A stretch of DNA of 64,000 bases from Mariniblastus fucicola (GTDB lineage: Bacteria > Planctomycetota > Planctomycetia > Pirellulales > Pirellulaceae): positions 3,658,001-3,722,000 of the forward strand of contig NZ_CP042912.1 of assembly GCF_008087665.1 (NCBI RefSeq). The letters are read 5' to 3'. A program made the position numbers and the translations under genes. Positions within the stretch are counted from its first letter, which is position 1; each line of letters starts with the position of its first letter. The notes beneath the pieces are model-generated. The model did not search any database. It worked only from the letters and a program-made list of their open reading frames with translations, and was not told the origin of the DNA. This document shows positions 8,619 to 18,344 of the stretch, one piece after another.

Positions 8619-11600
8619 ATGATCCGCATTGTCAGCTTCGCACTCTTCGTTTCAATTCTGGCCGGACTATTCGTTGCAACCGAAAGAGGATTGCTCAGCT
8701 CGGTTCCCGAAGAACAGGACCGCAAACAGCTGTGGACCGATTCGCAGTTGGATCAAAGCCGCGGGTTGCCAAAGTCTGCTATCGAAAAACTGAAAGCCAT
8801 TCGAAAAAGTGCCGTCGCCGATGAGGCTTGGTCGGAAGCGACGTTGGCGATGTGTTCGCAGTTTCTCCTGGAAGGCCAGATCGATCAGCCGGTTTATCCG
8901 CACGTGATCAAGAAGCTACAGGCTGCGATCCCGGAGTCACCACAGCAGATGAAGCCGGTGCTCAATGTGATGCTGGCCGAATACATCTATCTATATTACT
9001 CGCAAAACTCGTGGCGGTTCCAACAGCGATCGCAAACGCAATCGGCTCCCGGTGATGACATTGAAGCCTGGGATCTGGCTCGCATTTTGGGCGAAGTCGA
9101 CAAACATTTCACGACGGCATTGGAGGCCGCGGACGAGCTTAAAAAGATTCCAATCGGCGACTATGAAATGTTGCTGGAAAAAGGGACCGTTTCCGATCGC
9201 TATCGCCCAACGCTCTATGATTTCGTGGCGTTTCGCGCGTTGAGTTTTTATTCGCTCGATGAGCAATTCATACGTCAGCAAGATGCGTTCGAAGTCTCAG
9301 CCGACGGCCCGATTTTTTCTTCAACCAAAGAGTTTCTCAACTGGAAACCGGACACCACGGACGAAGATTCATATCGTCTCCGCGCGGTCACTTTGTTGCA
9401 GGAAGTTCTGCGTTATCATGCCGACGACGACGAAAACTCGGCTTTCCTGGACGCGGAGCTGATGCGGTTTCGATTTGGCCGATCGGTCGCGACCGGAAGT
9501 GAGTCCGGCGCCCGGTATCGAGCCGCTTTGCAACGTTTTTCTGATGATCACGCCGACCATCCGATCAGCACAGTGGCCTTGGCAGCGTTAGCGATGTCGA
9601 TTCAGTCCGATGAGAAGGATCTGGTCAAAGCCAGAAAGATCGCTCAGCAGGGCCCCGCCCGCTTTCCCGCGTCCATCGGTGCAAAACAGTGCCGCAACGT
9701 TACCCAACAGATCGAGACCAAGTCCATTCAGATCTCCACCGAACGGGTTTGGAATGGGGATGAAGTCACCGTCGATGTGCGTTATCGCAACACGAGCAAA
9801 ATCTGGTTTCGACTGGTCAAGTTCGACTTTCAAAACTGGAAACAGTGGGCTCAACGGCAATCGCCAAGCAATTTTAGCGGCGACGAGTTCACCCAACTGC
9901 TGAAACTTCCCATCGCAAAACAATGGTCGGTTGACTTGCCAGAAACCAAAGATTTTCAGGAGCGAACGGAGTCCGTGTTGGTTGCCCCGGACAACTTGAA
10001 GCTGGATTCCGGTTGCTACGTTTTGCTCAGCTGTTCCAACGACGAATTTGTTGAAGGAGTTAACGGTGAGTTCAACAGCATTTCAGTGGCGGAAGTCTGG
10101 ATCAGCAAGCTGGCTGCGATCGTTCGACGTGGCGTCGGTGAAAATCAGTTCGAAGTTCAGGTCTTTGACGCCATCAGCGGCTTGCCGATCAGAAACGCGA
10201 CAGTCGACAAGGTAGCCTGGAAGTACGAAGGGCGCAAAAGCTTTGAAACGGATCGGCAGAGGGCTCAAACCGATCAGAATGGAATGGCAAAGCTGAAGTA
10301 TCTTGACCGCAACAACATGGTCAAGTTACAGATCCAAAGTGGCGACCAAACGCTAGGTATCGTGGATCGCATTTATGGCGGCCGCTACCGAAATCGAACA
10401 ACGCAACTGCAAACGGTGTTCTTCACCGATCGTTCCATCTACCGCCCCGGTCAGACGATTCAGTTTAAAGGCATTTGCTATCGGGCCAACACGATGACGA
10501 ACAAGTACTCGACGCTGATCGGTAAGAAGGTGACCGTTTGGCTGTTCGATGCGAACAATCAGGAAGTCGAAAAGAAAGATTTCACGGCCAACGAGTTTGG
10601 TTCTTTCTCGGGCAGCTTTACGGCACCGCGAAACCGCGCGACCGGTGTGATGCGAATCCAATGTTCGGTCAACGGTAACACTTCGATTCGAGTCGAGGAG
10701 TACAAACGCCCCAAGTTCTTTGCCGAAATCGACAAGCCGGCCGAAGCGTTCCAGCTTGGCAAACAGGTCACAGTCAAGGGAAAAGCGACGGCTTACACGG
10801 GCGCAGCAATCGATGGCGCGAAAGTCACCTGGCGCGTCGTGCGAACCGTTCGCTATCCGTCGTGGTGGCGTTCGCGGTTCTGGTACCGGCCGATGCAAAA
10901 CAACAGCCAAGAAATGGCCAATGGTGAACTGAAGACTGATATCGAGGGCAAATTCGAAGTCACTTTCACGGCGGAACCAGACAATTCTGTGGATCGAGCA
11001 AGCGAACCCGTGTTCACTTATCAGATTTTCGCCGACGTGACGGACACCGCTGGGGAAACGCGTTCGGCTTCGCAGACGACCAGCATTGGCTACACTTCGC
11101 TCGAAGCCAACCTGAGCGCCGAAGATTGGCTCACGACGGATGAAGATGTTTCGCTGTCGTTAAAGGTTTCCACGCTTGATGGCGAAGGCCAATCAGCGAA
11201 AGGCAAACTGAAGATCTATCAGCTGACTCCGCCAGAAAGAGTCGCTCGAGCCAACTTGGGCCGACAATATCGCTGGGGCTACAATCCCGATCAGGACAAA
11301 CCGGACTTCTCGAAAATCAATGCCTGGCCGACTGGTGCGGTCTTGCAGGAGATGGATGTCGCCACCGATGATTCTGGCAAGGCGGAAGCCAATGTGCGTC
11401 TCGATGCCGGAGCTTTTAAAGCTGTTTTTGAAACGACGGATTCTTCCGGAAATCTGGTCAAAACGGAATTGCCGCTGATGGTGAACGACGTGACGGGAGA
11501 CAAATTCGCGATCCGCATCCCGCACCATTTCCAACAGAAAACAAAGTCTGTGGAACCTGGCGAGGAGTTTGTGGCGATCTGGGGTACGGGCTACGATTCC

Positions 11601-14600
11601 GGCCGGGCGTTCATCGAAATTTCGCATCGAGGAAAAACGATCAAGTCCTGGTGGACCGGCGCGGAGTCGACTCAGCATGTGATCAAGTTTCCGATCGAGG
11701 AAAAGCACCGCGGTGGTTTGCAGATGCGAATCAGCTACGTTCGCGAGAACCGCAACTATTCGCAGCGGCACAGCATCAATGTGCCGTGGACAAACAAAAA
11801 GCTGGCCGTCAAATGGGAGCACTTTGTCTCCAAGCTTCAGCCGGGCGGAAGGGAAACGTGGACTGCGGTTGTCACTGGTCCTGATGCCGAATCTGCCGTC
11901 GCGGAAATGGTGGTCGGCATGTATGACGCTTCGCTGGACGCTTTCGCGGCTCATCGTTGGAGAGACGCCTTCAACGTTTTTTATCGCGACCGTTCTCCCG
12001 TCAGCCTGAAGTTTTACAACTACGACCAGTTCGGTCGAATAATCGTAAACAAAACGAACTTCTCCTACGAAGACGCAACGCGATCGTATCGCAAGTTCGA
12101 CCAACGCACAGGTTTGTATCAGTCCGTTGACTATTGGAGCGGCGGAATCAGTCGAGGCGGCTACTTCGGTAGAAGTTTCGGCGCGATGGGCCGTGGCGGC
12201 GGTTACGGCAGTCGCAGCCAAATGGGTTTCGGAGGAGGTGGGCTCGGCGCATCCGGTGGTATGGAGATGGCAGAAAACGAAATGGCGGCTGACTTTGCTG
12301 CACCAGCCCCAAGCTCCCGGATGACCAAATCCGCGGTGAGCGCCAAGAAACCAGGATCCGGTCCCGGCGGTTCCGCCAGCGCGAGTTCCGGCGTCGATCT
12401 GAAGCAAGTTTCGCCACGGAAAAACTTGCAGGAAACCGCGTTCTTTTTCCCGCATCTTGCAGTCGACGACGATGGCTCGGTGCGGATGGAGTTCGAGATT
12501 CCGGAAGCGTTGACGAAGTGGAAGTTCATGGGTTTCGCCCACGACAATGAATTGCGAGCCGCGCTGTTGACGGATGAAATGACGACCAGCAAGGATCTGA
12601 TGGTTCAGCCCAACCCGCCGCGTTTCCTTCGCGAAGGCGATTTGCTGGAGTTCTCGGTGAAGGTTTCCAATCAGTCGGACGATCCGCAATCGGGATCCGT
12701 GCGGCTTACGTTTGCCGATGCTCGGACGGCGAAAAGCGTCGACGCAGCGTTCGGCAATCAGCAGCTTGATCAGGCTTTCGAGATTCCGGCCAAACAGTCG
12801 AAGTCCCTGTATTGGAAAATCAAAGTTCCCGATTTCGTTGGCGCGTTGACTTACAAGGCCGTTGGTGCGACTGAAAAAGTCTCGGACGGCGAAGAAGGAT
12901 TCTTGCCCGTGCTATCGAAGCGAATTCTGGTCACGGAGTCGTTGCCGCTGCCGATTCGTGGCAACCAAACGAAGACGTTTGACTTCGAGCGTCTGAAGCT
13001 TGCCGGCAAAAGCGATACTTTGCAGAGCCAAACGTTGACGATACAGATGACTTCGAACCCGTCGTGGTACGCGGTGATGTCGCTGCCGTACTTGATGGAG
13101 TATCCGCACGAGTGCAGCGAACAGACTTTCAATCGACTGTATGCGAATTCGCTGGGTCAGCACATCGTTTCCAGCGACCCGAAGATCGAACGGATTTTCG
13201 AACAGTGGCGTGGGACGGATGCTGTCGACAGTCCGCTGGAGAAAAACGAAGACCTTCGCAACGTTCTGATCGCGGAATCCCCGTGGCTTCAGGCCGGCAA
13301 AAAAGAAAGCCAGGCTCGTCGCGATGTCGGGATCTTGTTCGACAAGAATCGCATGACGAATGAAATTCAGCGAGCCGCCGACAAGCTGACTCAGATGCAA
13401 TTGAGCGATGGAGCATGGCCGTGGTTTCCCGGCGGACGAGCCAACGATTACATCACGTTGTATGTGACGACGGGTTTTGGTCGACTTCGGCAACTGGGCA
13501 CCGAGGTCGATGTTGCTCCGGCGCTGAAGGCGCTCGATCGGCTGGACTGGTGGATCAACAATCGTTACGAAGACATCAAGCGACGCGGCGATCTGGAAAA
13601 GAACAACCTCTCGCAGACCGTTTGCCTGTACCTTTATGGCCGCAGTTTCTTCCTCAAAGACAAACCGGTCGACGACAACTACAAATCGGCGTTCGACTAT
13701 TTCGTGGGGCAGGGCAAGAAGCATTGGGTGACGCTCAACAACCGTCAGTCTCAGGGGCATCTTGCGATTGCACTGAAGCGAATTGGTGACCGCGAGACTC
13801 CGACCGCGATCATGGCCAGCCTGACTGAGCGAAGTTTGCAGGACGACGAAATGGGAATGTTCTGGCGTGAAGGTGATCGGTCGTGGTGGTGGTACAAGGC
13901 TCCGATCGAAACGCAGGCTTTGATGATCGAGGCTTACGACGAGGTCGCCCGCGACAAGGAAAAGGTCGAGGAGTTGAAGATCTGGCTGCTGAAGCAGAAG
14001 CAAACGCAAAACTGGAAGACAACCAAGGCCACGGCGGACGCGTGCTACGGCTTACTGCTTCGCGGCACGAATCTGTTGGCCTCGGATAAACTGGTGACGG
14101 TCAAGCTTGGCAGTATGGAGATCAAACCCGAGAAAGTTGAAGCCGGAACTGGCTTCTACGAGCAAAAATTCGTTCGTAGCGAGATCAAGCCGGAGATGGG
14201 TCAGATCGAACTGACCAAGCCCGACGACGGGATCGCGTGGGGCAGCGTTCACTGGCAGTATCTCGAAGACGTCAGCAAAATCGAGCCTTATGAGGGTACG
14301 CCGCTGACGTTGAAAAAGAGCCTGTACATCAAAAAGAACACGGAGAAAGGTCCGGTGATCTCAGAGGTCGATGGGCCAGTGGAAGTCGGCGACGAGTTGG
14401 TGATGCGAGTTGAACTTCGCGTCGACCGGGCGATGGAATACGTGCACCTGAAGGACTATCGCGGCAGCGGAACCGAACCGGTGAACGTGCTTTCGCGTTA
14501 CAGGTTTCAGGACGGATTGGCTTACTACGAATCGACGAAGGACACGGCCAGCCACTTCTTCATCGACTATTTACCTCGTGGCACCTACGTGTTTGAATAC

Positions 14601-14714
14601 TCGGTTCGCGTGCAACACCGGGGCGTTTACGAAACAGGAATCGCGGAACTGCAGTGCATGTATGCTCCGGAATTCAACAGCCATTCGGGTAGCGTCGAGA
14701 TCACGGTTGAGTAG
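8619..14714 (+). CDS. Alpha-2-macroglobulin family protein with thioester motif
   Basis: 2031 residues, with a hydrophobic signal (IRIVSFALFVSILAGLFVA). The N-terminal third is helical and repeat-like (planctomycete-specific extension). MG-type beta-sandwich domains follow: RSIYRPGQTIQFKG near 605 is the MG2 signature. A Gly/Arg/Ser-rich linker lies near 1175-1215, then the A2M domain (AFFFPHLAVDDDGSVRMEFEIPEALTKWKFMGFA). The bacterial thioester-containing helical domain carries CSEQ, with Cys1499 and Gln1502 able to form the internal thioester. Family members are thought to trap proteases at the cell envelope. Unlike many bacterial examples, no penicillin-binding protein 1C neighbour is present. 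The gene is monocistronic apart from an overlapping short GTG frame at its stop. Confidence 0.9.
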   Translation: MIRIVSFALFVSILAGLFVATERGLLSSVPEEQDRKQLWTDSQLDQSRGLPKSAIEKLKAIRKSAVADEAWSEATLAMCSQFLLEGQIDQPVYPHVIKKLQAAIPESPQQMKPVLNVMLAEYIYLYYSQNSWRFQQRSQTQSAPGDDIEAWDLARILGEVDKHFTTALEAADELKKIPIGDYEMLLEKGTVSDRYRPTLYDFVAFRALSFYSLDEQFIRQQDAFEVSADGPIFSSTKEFLNWKPDTTDEDSYRLRAVTLLQEVLRYHADDDENSAFLDAELMRFRFGRSVATGSESGARYRAALQRFSDDHADHPISTVALAALAMSIQSDEKDLVKARKIAQQGPARFPASIGAKQCRNVTQQIETKSIQISTERVWNGDEVTVDVRYRNTSKIWFRLVKFDFQNWKQWAQRQSPSNFSGDEFTQLLKLPIAKQWSVDLPETKDFQERTESVLVAPDNLKLDSGCYVLLSCSNDEFVEGVNGEFNSISVAEVWISKLAAIVRRGVGENQFEVQVFDAISGLPIRNATVDKVAWKYEGRKSFETDRQRAQTDQNGMAKLKYLDRNNMVKLQIQSGDQTLGIVDRIYGGRYRNRTTQLQTVFFTDRSIYRPGQTIQFKGICYRANTMTNKYSTLIGKKVTVWLFDANNQEVEKKDFTANEFGSFSGSFTAPRNRATGVMRIQCSVNGNTSIRVEEYKRPKFFAEIDKPAEAFQLGKQVTVKGKATAYTGAAIDGAKVTWRVVRTVRYPSWWRSRFWYRPMQNNSQEMANGELKTDIEGKFEVTFTAEPDNSVDRASEPVFTYQIFADVTDTAGETRSASQTTSIGYTSLEANLSAEDWLTTDEDVSLSLKVSTLDGEGQSAKGKLKIYQLTPPERVARANLGRQYRWGYNPDQDKPDFSKINAWPTGAVLQEMDVATDDSGKAEANVRLDAGAFKAVFETTDSSGNLVKTELPLMVNDVTGDKFAIRIPHHFQQKTKSVEPGEEFVAIWGTGYDSGRAFIEISHRGKTIKSWWTGAESTQHVIKFPIEEKHRGGLQMRISYVRENRNYSQRHSINVPWTNKKLAVKWEHFVSKLQPGGRETWTAVVTGPDAESAVAEMVVGMYDASLDAFAAHRWRDAFNVFYRDRSPVSLKFYNYDQFGRIIVNKTNFSYEDATRSYRKFDQRTGLYQSVDYWSGGISRGGYFGRSFGAMGRGGGYGSRSQMGFGGGGLGASGGMEMAENEMAADFAAPAPSSRMTKSAVSAKKPGSGPGGSASASSGVDLKQVSPRKNLQETAFFFPHLAVDDDGSVRMEFEIPEALTKWKFMGFAHDNELRAALLTDEMTTSKDLMVQPNPPRFLREGDLLEFSVKVSNQSDDPQSGSVRLTFADARTAKSVDAAFGNQQLDQAFEIPAKQSKSLYWKIKVPDFVGALTYKAVGATEKVSDGEEGFLPVLSKRILVTESLPLPIRGNQTKTFDFERLKLAGKSDTLQSQTLTIQMTSNPSWYAVMSLPYLMEYPHECSEQTFNRLYANSLGQHIVSSDPKIERIFEQWRGTDAVDSPLEKNEDLRNVLIAESPWLQAGKKESQARRDVGILFDKNRMTNEIQRAADKLTQMQLSDGAWPWFPGGRANDYITLYVTTGFGRLRQLGTEVDVAPALKALDRLDWWINNRYEDIKRRGDLEKNNLSQTVCLYLYGRSFFLKDKPVDDNYKSAFDYFVGQGKKHWVTLNNRQSQGHLAIALKRIGDRETPTAIMASLTERSLQDDEMGMFWREGDRSWWWYKAPIETQALMIEAYDEVARDKEKVEELKIWLLKQKQTQNWKTTKATADACYGLLLRGTNLLASDKLVTVKLGSMEIKPEKVEAGTGFYEQKFVRSEIKPEMGQIELTKPDDGIAWGSVHWQYLEDVSKIEPYEGTPLTLKKSLYIKKNTEKGPVISEVDGPVEVGDELVMRVELRVDRAMEYVHLKDYRGSGTEPVNVLSRYRFQDGLAYYESTKDTASHFFIDYLPRGTYVFEYSVRVQHRGVYETGIAELQCMYAPEFNSHSGSVEITVE

Positions 14715-14941
14715 TGTCTAAGCCGTTTCCAACCTCTGCGAATCCCTATCGCGGAGCGAAAGGCGACGATCCGCAAGCGGAAGTTAACACGCCATCGACC
14801 GCACAGATTATTTATGACAGACCACTAATCGTTGCCGTTGCGACGCTTTTTGACGCCGCTGGTATCGTTGCCGGTTCCCTGATCGAGCACGCCATAGACA
14901 GGGTTATCCTGCGCGAGACTTCGCGTGATCGTGTTCGATGA
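14714..14941 (+). other. Short GTG-initiated reading frame, possible gene remnant
   Basis: A 75-codon frame starts with GTG overlapping the macroglobulin TAG (taGTG), the arrangement seen in translational coupling. Its first 37 residues (SKPFPTSANPYRGAKGDDPQ and on) have the NPY-type opening common in planctomycete membrane proteins. The second half merely runs antisense to the end of the beta-helix gene. It may be the stump of a decayed gene or a chance frame. Function unknown. Confidence 0.25.
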
Positions 14942-16804
14942 TGTCGTCCCGGTCAGCACAAATCCGCTCTCGTTGTCCAACGAAAGAGCATCATCGATCG
15001 AGTTGCCGGACGCGAAATCCAGAAAGAATCCGACTTCGCCGCATAGCTTTGCGATGTTGTCGACCATCACACTGTTGTCCGAAATCGCAGTGAACTCAAA
15101 TCCATTGCCGCCGTTTTCTCGCGACACGTTTTCGTTAATCGAGTTGTGCGACGAATTGAAAAAGCTGTAACCGTGCGAACCGTTTAGCCGACTGTAATTG
15201 TCGATGACCGCGAGGTTATCGCCAGAAAACACGAATCCGCTTGATGAGTTTTTGAACGCAAAGTTGTCTTCGATCGTGCTGCCATTGCCATCGACGCAAA
15301 ATCCTTCATGGTTGCCCCAAGAAGTATTGCCCTCAACCGTTACGTCGTTGCTGCCGAAAATTGAGAATCCGGTTCCGTCTGTGGTGAAGACTTTATTGTC
15401 AATCACCGTCACGTCGTCAGAACGATCAATGCGAATGCCATCGGACTGGGCATAGTAAACCTGATTCTTGCGGACCAACGCTCCGTCATTGCCTTCTTTC
15501 AGACAAATCGCCGAATCGGAATTGAAGATCGCGGTGATGTATTCGACCGTGATGTCGTTCAAGCCAGGATCGACGACGACTGCATGAGGCCCGTAGCGCA
15601 GTTCGAAACGTTTCAAATGGACGCCGCTGGCAGTAATTCGGATCGCTGGCGAGTTGACATCAAGAGCATTGATTCGCGTGCCGTTGTAGCCACGAAGGAA
15701 GATGGCCTTGTTGACGACAATGTTCTCACGAAGGAAACCGCGAACCGCAACGGTGTCGCCAGGATTGGCGTCGTCAATCGCTTCCTGAACTGTCGGGAAA
15801 TGTTGAGGGACTTTCAGAAAACGTGGTTCGGGTTCTGGCTCAGGCTTGAGATCAGACAACAAAAGTCCGACTTTGAAATCGTCAAAGTAGGCGACCTCAT
15901 CCTTCGACGTTCGCCAATCTTCGTTGCCGCCGAAGAAGGTGCTGAAGTAAACCTGATCGATCGCAAACGTATTCGCCGTGCGAAATAGAACGTCCTGTTG
16001 ATCGTGAACCAGTCTTCCGTCGATCCAGATTTGCAAAACGCCATTGGATTCGCCAGGATCATTCATCTTCACCCGTTGAATGATCTCGTACCAAACTCCC
16101 GACTTAATCGTCGTGCGAGAACCGTCGCTCTCGACCCAATACTCTTTGTCCTCGTCGCGGCCTGTGCCGTCAAAGCCAGAATCGGTGTACTTGGCATACG
16201 AAATCGCATCGGACGTCAACTGTTCCGGCTGACCAGAAACGCCTTCGAAGTCTGTCCGCCACATCATGCGGCCATTCCAACCATTGGTACCATCGGCTTG
16301 GGTGCTGCCCGTCGGAGCGGTACCGCCGGCCAAACCGGGAAGCTTCCCGCCGCGAACGAAGTCGAATCCGCTCTCGAATTTGACGCAATAGCTGAAGTAG
16401 AGTTCTTCGTATGAGTTGTCGAAGTCCAGCTGCCACTGAGCACCCGTTTGCTTCGTACCGTCTTCGCCCGCGGGATAGGCGATCGCCAAAGCCGAGCCCG
16501 CGCCGCCGTGAGCCTGACTTGCACCAACGATCGTGACGCGGCCTTCGGTGACACCGTCGTTGAAACGGGGCTCGTTGAAATCGTTGTCCAGATCGTCATC
16601 CGTGTAGACGCGCTCGGTCGTGTACTGATCGAAATCGTTCTGGTAGATCAGCTGAGCGTCGGACTGCGAGGCCGCCAACAGGACCAGCAGTAAAACTCCC
16701 GACAGGAATGCTGACTTGAGCGCGAAACGTGACGTTGCGCCGAAAATGGATGCGTATCTCATGGTGTTATCGCCAACAGGGTGATGTTCGATGGTGTGTG
16801 TCAT
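14825..16804 (-). CDS. Secreted lyase-like (PL14-type) plus right-handed beta-helix protein
   Basis: 659 residues with a signal peptide ending SQSDAQ (near residue 50 from ATG 16804; an ATG at 16762 gives a more usual signal). Residues of about 55-325 resemble polysaccharide-lyase 14 / concanavalin-like proteins (LYFSYCVKFESGFDFVRGGKLPGLAGG, then WNGRMMWRTDF). From about 335 to 640 come right-handed beta-helix repeats of the NosD/pectate-lyase kind (DGIRIDRSDDVTVIDN, GFSIFGSNDVTVEGN and more). The DPHD/DPHE signature of AlgG/AlgE C5-epimerases was not seen. ATG 16804 overlaps the Alg8-like stop by ATGA, so translation is probably coupled. Likely a lyase, binding or processing protein for the polymer made by the upstream synthase; the precise activity is unproven. 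Confidence 0.72.
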   Translation of the reverse strand: MTHTIEHHPVGDNTMRYASIFGATSRFALKSAFLSGVLLLVLLAASQSDAQLIYQNDFDQYTTERVYTDDDLDNDFNEPRFNDGVTEGRVTIVGASQAHGGAGSALAIAYPAGEDGTKQTGAQWQLDFDNSYEELYFSYCVKFESGFDFVRGGKLPGLAGGTAPTGSTQADGTNGWNGRMMWRTDFEGVSGQPEQLTSDAISYAKYTDSGFDGTGRDEDKEYWVESDGSRTTIKSGVWYEIIQRVKMNDPGESNGVLQIWIDGRLVHDQQDVLFRTANTFAIDQVYFSTFFGGNEDWRTSKDEVAYFDDFKVGLLLSDLKPEPEPEPRFLKVPQHFPTVQEAIDDANPGDTVAVRGFLRENIVVNKAIFLRGYNGTRINALDVNSPAIRITASGVHLKRFELRYGPHAVVVDPGLNDITVEYITAIFNSDSAICLKEGNDGALVRKNQVYYAQSDGIRIDRSDDVTVIDNKVFTTDGTGFSIFGSNDVTVEGNTSWGNHEGFCVDGNGSTIEDNFAFKNSSSGFVFSGDNLAVIDNYSRLNGSHGYSFFNSSHNSINENVSRENGGNGFEFTAISDNSVMVDNIAKLCGEVGFFLDFASGNSIDDALSLDNESGFVLTGTTSSNTITRSLAQDNPVYGVLDQGTGNDTSGVKKRRNGND

Positions 16805-18306
16805 TTGCTGCCGACGACGCTGATGACGAACACCAACAACGCGACGTAGCTGAGCCCCATTTCCATTTTCGGAATCAGGAAATCAAGAAATGGTTCTCCG
16901 TTTTTCTCGCCCTTCATGTCCGTGCGATGCGAATCCCACTTTTGATGATGCAGATGAAAGAGCGTGTAGATTTTCACGATGCTGCCAACCCATTGCGTGT
17001 ACAGCAGCATCGGAATGTCGACCAGCGAAAGCCGATGGCCTTCAAAAGACAGAATCAGAATGTACAGCGTCCGGACCACGATTACCAGAATCGCGTAAAT
17101 CAAAAGGTAGTAGGGACTGAGCCAAATCGCCGCCCAAATCGCGGAAAATGGCCCCAGAAGGCTGGTGTACATCGACAAACGCTGGTCGACGTGGCACCAC
17201 CACACGAACGGCTTTTGCGTTGCCAATCCCAGGCCGATCGCTCGCCCGTTGTTGCGAAGCATGTTGCCAAACCAGCGATGCATTTTCTGGATACTGGTCT
17301 TGAACGGCTTCTTGCCCGAGTCTTCCATGCAGAAAATGATTGCGTCGGGAACGTAAAGCATTTCGCTGCCTTTCTTCAGCAGCGTGTACCAGGTGCTCTT
17401 GTCATCACCTGTCACGAACTTGATCTCGCCGTGCAACCAATGCTTGATGCGATCGTTTTCCAATGAGGCAATGAATTGCGGTTGGACGCAGTCTCTGGCT
17501 CGGAACAAGGAGAACCGTCCGGTCAAAACCTGCAACTGTCGGGAAAGACTTAGCGACTTCATGTAGCGATGTCGCATCGAGAACCGCAGCGTGTACCACT
17601 TGCGATACAGCCAGTGGCCCTCGGTGACCGAGATGTTGTCCGTCGTGATCGCGTCGACTTTGGGACACAACGCGAACAGCGGCAAACACTTGCGATAGAT
17701 GCCGGCGCCAAGAACTGTATCGCCGTCCATCAACGTCACGATGTCTGAATCGTCGATATCCATTTCGGAGAGCCGATACAGACAGTCCGCCATGCCCTGA
17801 CGTTTACCGCCGACCTGGCGAATGTATTCCATCCGCACGTTATCCGCACCATCGAATTCGTCGTGAACTCGCTTGAAGATCGCGTCTTCTTCCTCGGAGC
17901 CTGCGTTGACCATGATCACCATCTCGCTGGGAATCTCGGAAGCTTCGGTCAGTACCGACTTGAGCATCCGCTCGGTCACGGCTGGCTTTTCTTTCCAGGT
18001 CGGGATCATGACGAAAACACGCCTGGGATACTTCTCCTCGTCAGGAAGTTGACTGGCGCGAAACTGAAGCTTGGGATAGACGAGGTATTCGTAAATCGCA
18101 GCACGAACACAGTGCGTGATCAGCCACAGGTAGCGCCACATACCGATGATGCCCAGCACGGCAATCGATTCGAGTGGAATCGCTCGTGCACGATCGGGCA
18201 GGAAAATGAAAATCAGAAACGCCACGGCGAAGTACACGGCAACCACGGGGACCGCCCGCAGAAGTCGCATACCGAGCGAGACGTCATATCGAATGCTTTT
18301 GTCCAT
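16801..18306 (-). CDS. alg8: Alg8-like processive glycosyltransferase (GT2)
   Basis: A 501-residue inner-membrane GT2 enzyme. Two N-terminal membrane segments precede the catalytic domain and several follow it. DGD at 194-196 (TLMDGDTVL), the acceptor region KFVTGDDKSTWY (297-307), YVPDA (318-322) and RWFGNMLRNNGRAIGLG (344-360), together with LTGRFSLFRA and DQRLSMYTSLLG, match Alg8, the alginate (polymannuronate) polymerase, better than cellulose or hyaluronan synthases. I infer a beta-1,4-linked uronate-type polymer, though other sugars are possible. It lies 38 bp after the Alg44-like gene and overlaps the lyase-like gene by four bases, giving an Alg44-Alg8-processing order. Confidence 0.85.
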   Translation of the reverse strand: MDKSIRYDVSLGMRLLRAVPVVAVYFAVAFLIFIFLPDRARAIPLESIAVLGIIGMWRYLWLITHCVRAAIYEYLVYPKLQFRASQLPDEEKYPRRVFVMIPTWKEKPAVTERMLKSVLTEASEIPSEMVIMVNAGSEEEDAIFKRVHDEFDGADNVRMEYIRQVGGKRQGMADCLYRLSEMDIDDSDIVTLMDGDTVLGAGIYRKCLPLFALCPKVDAITTDNISVTEGHWLYRKWYTLRFSMRHRYMKSLSLSRQLQVLTGRFSLFRARDCVQPQFIASLENDRIKHWLHGEIKFVTGDDKSTWYTLLKKGSEMLYVPDAIIFCMEDSGKKPFKTSIQKMHRWFGNMLRNNGRAIGLGLATQKPFVWWCHVDQRLSMYTSLLGPFSAIWAAIWLSPYYLLIYAILVIVVRTLYILILSFEGHRLSLVDIPMLLYTQWVGSIVKIYTLFHLHHQKWDSHRTDMKGEKNGEPFLDFLIPKMEMGLSYVALLVFVISVVGSK

Positions 18307-18344
18307 AATGAAAGAAGCGACTGGATCGCCTGCAGAACCTGTCG

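Noticed and set aside
11193-12689. 498-codon open frame antisense to the macroglobulin gene
   Set aside because: No motif and Arg/His-rich composition; the macroglobulin frame explains the region.
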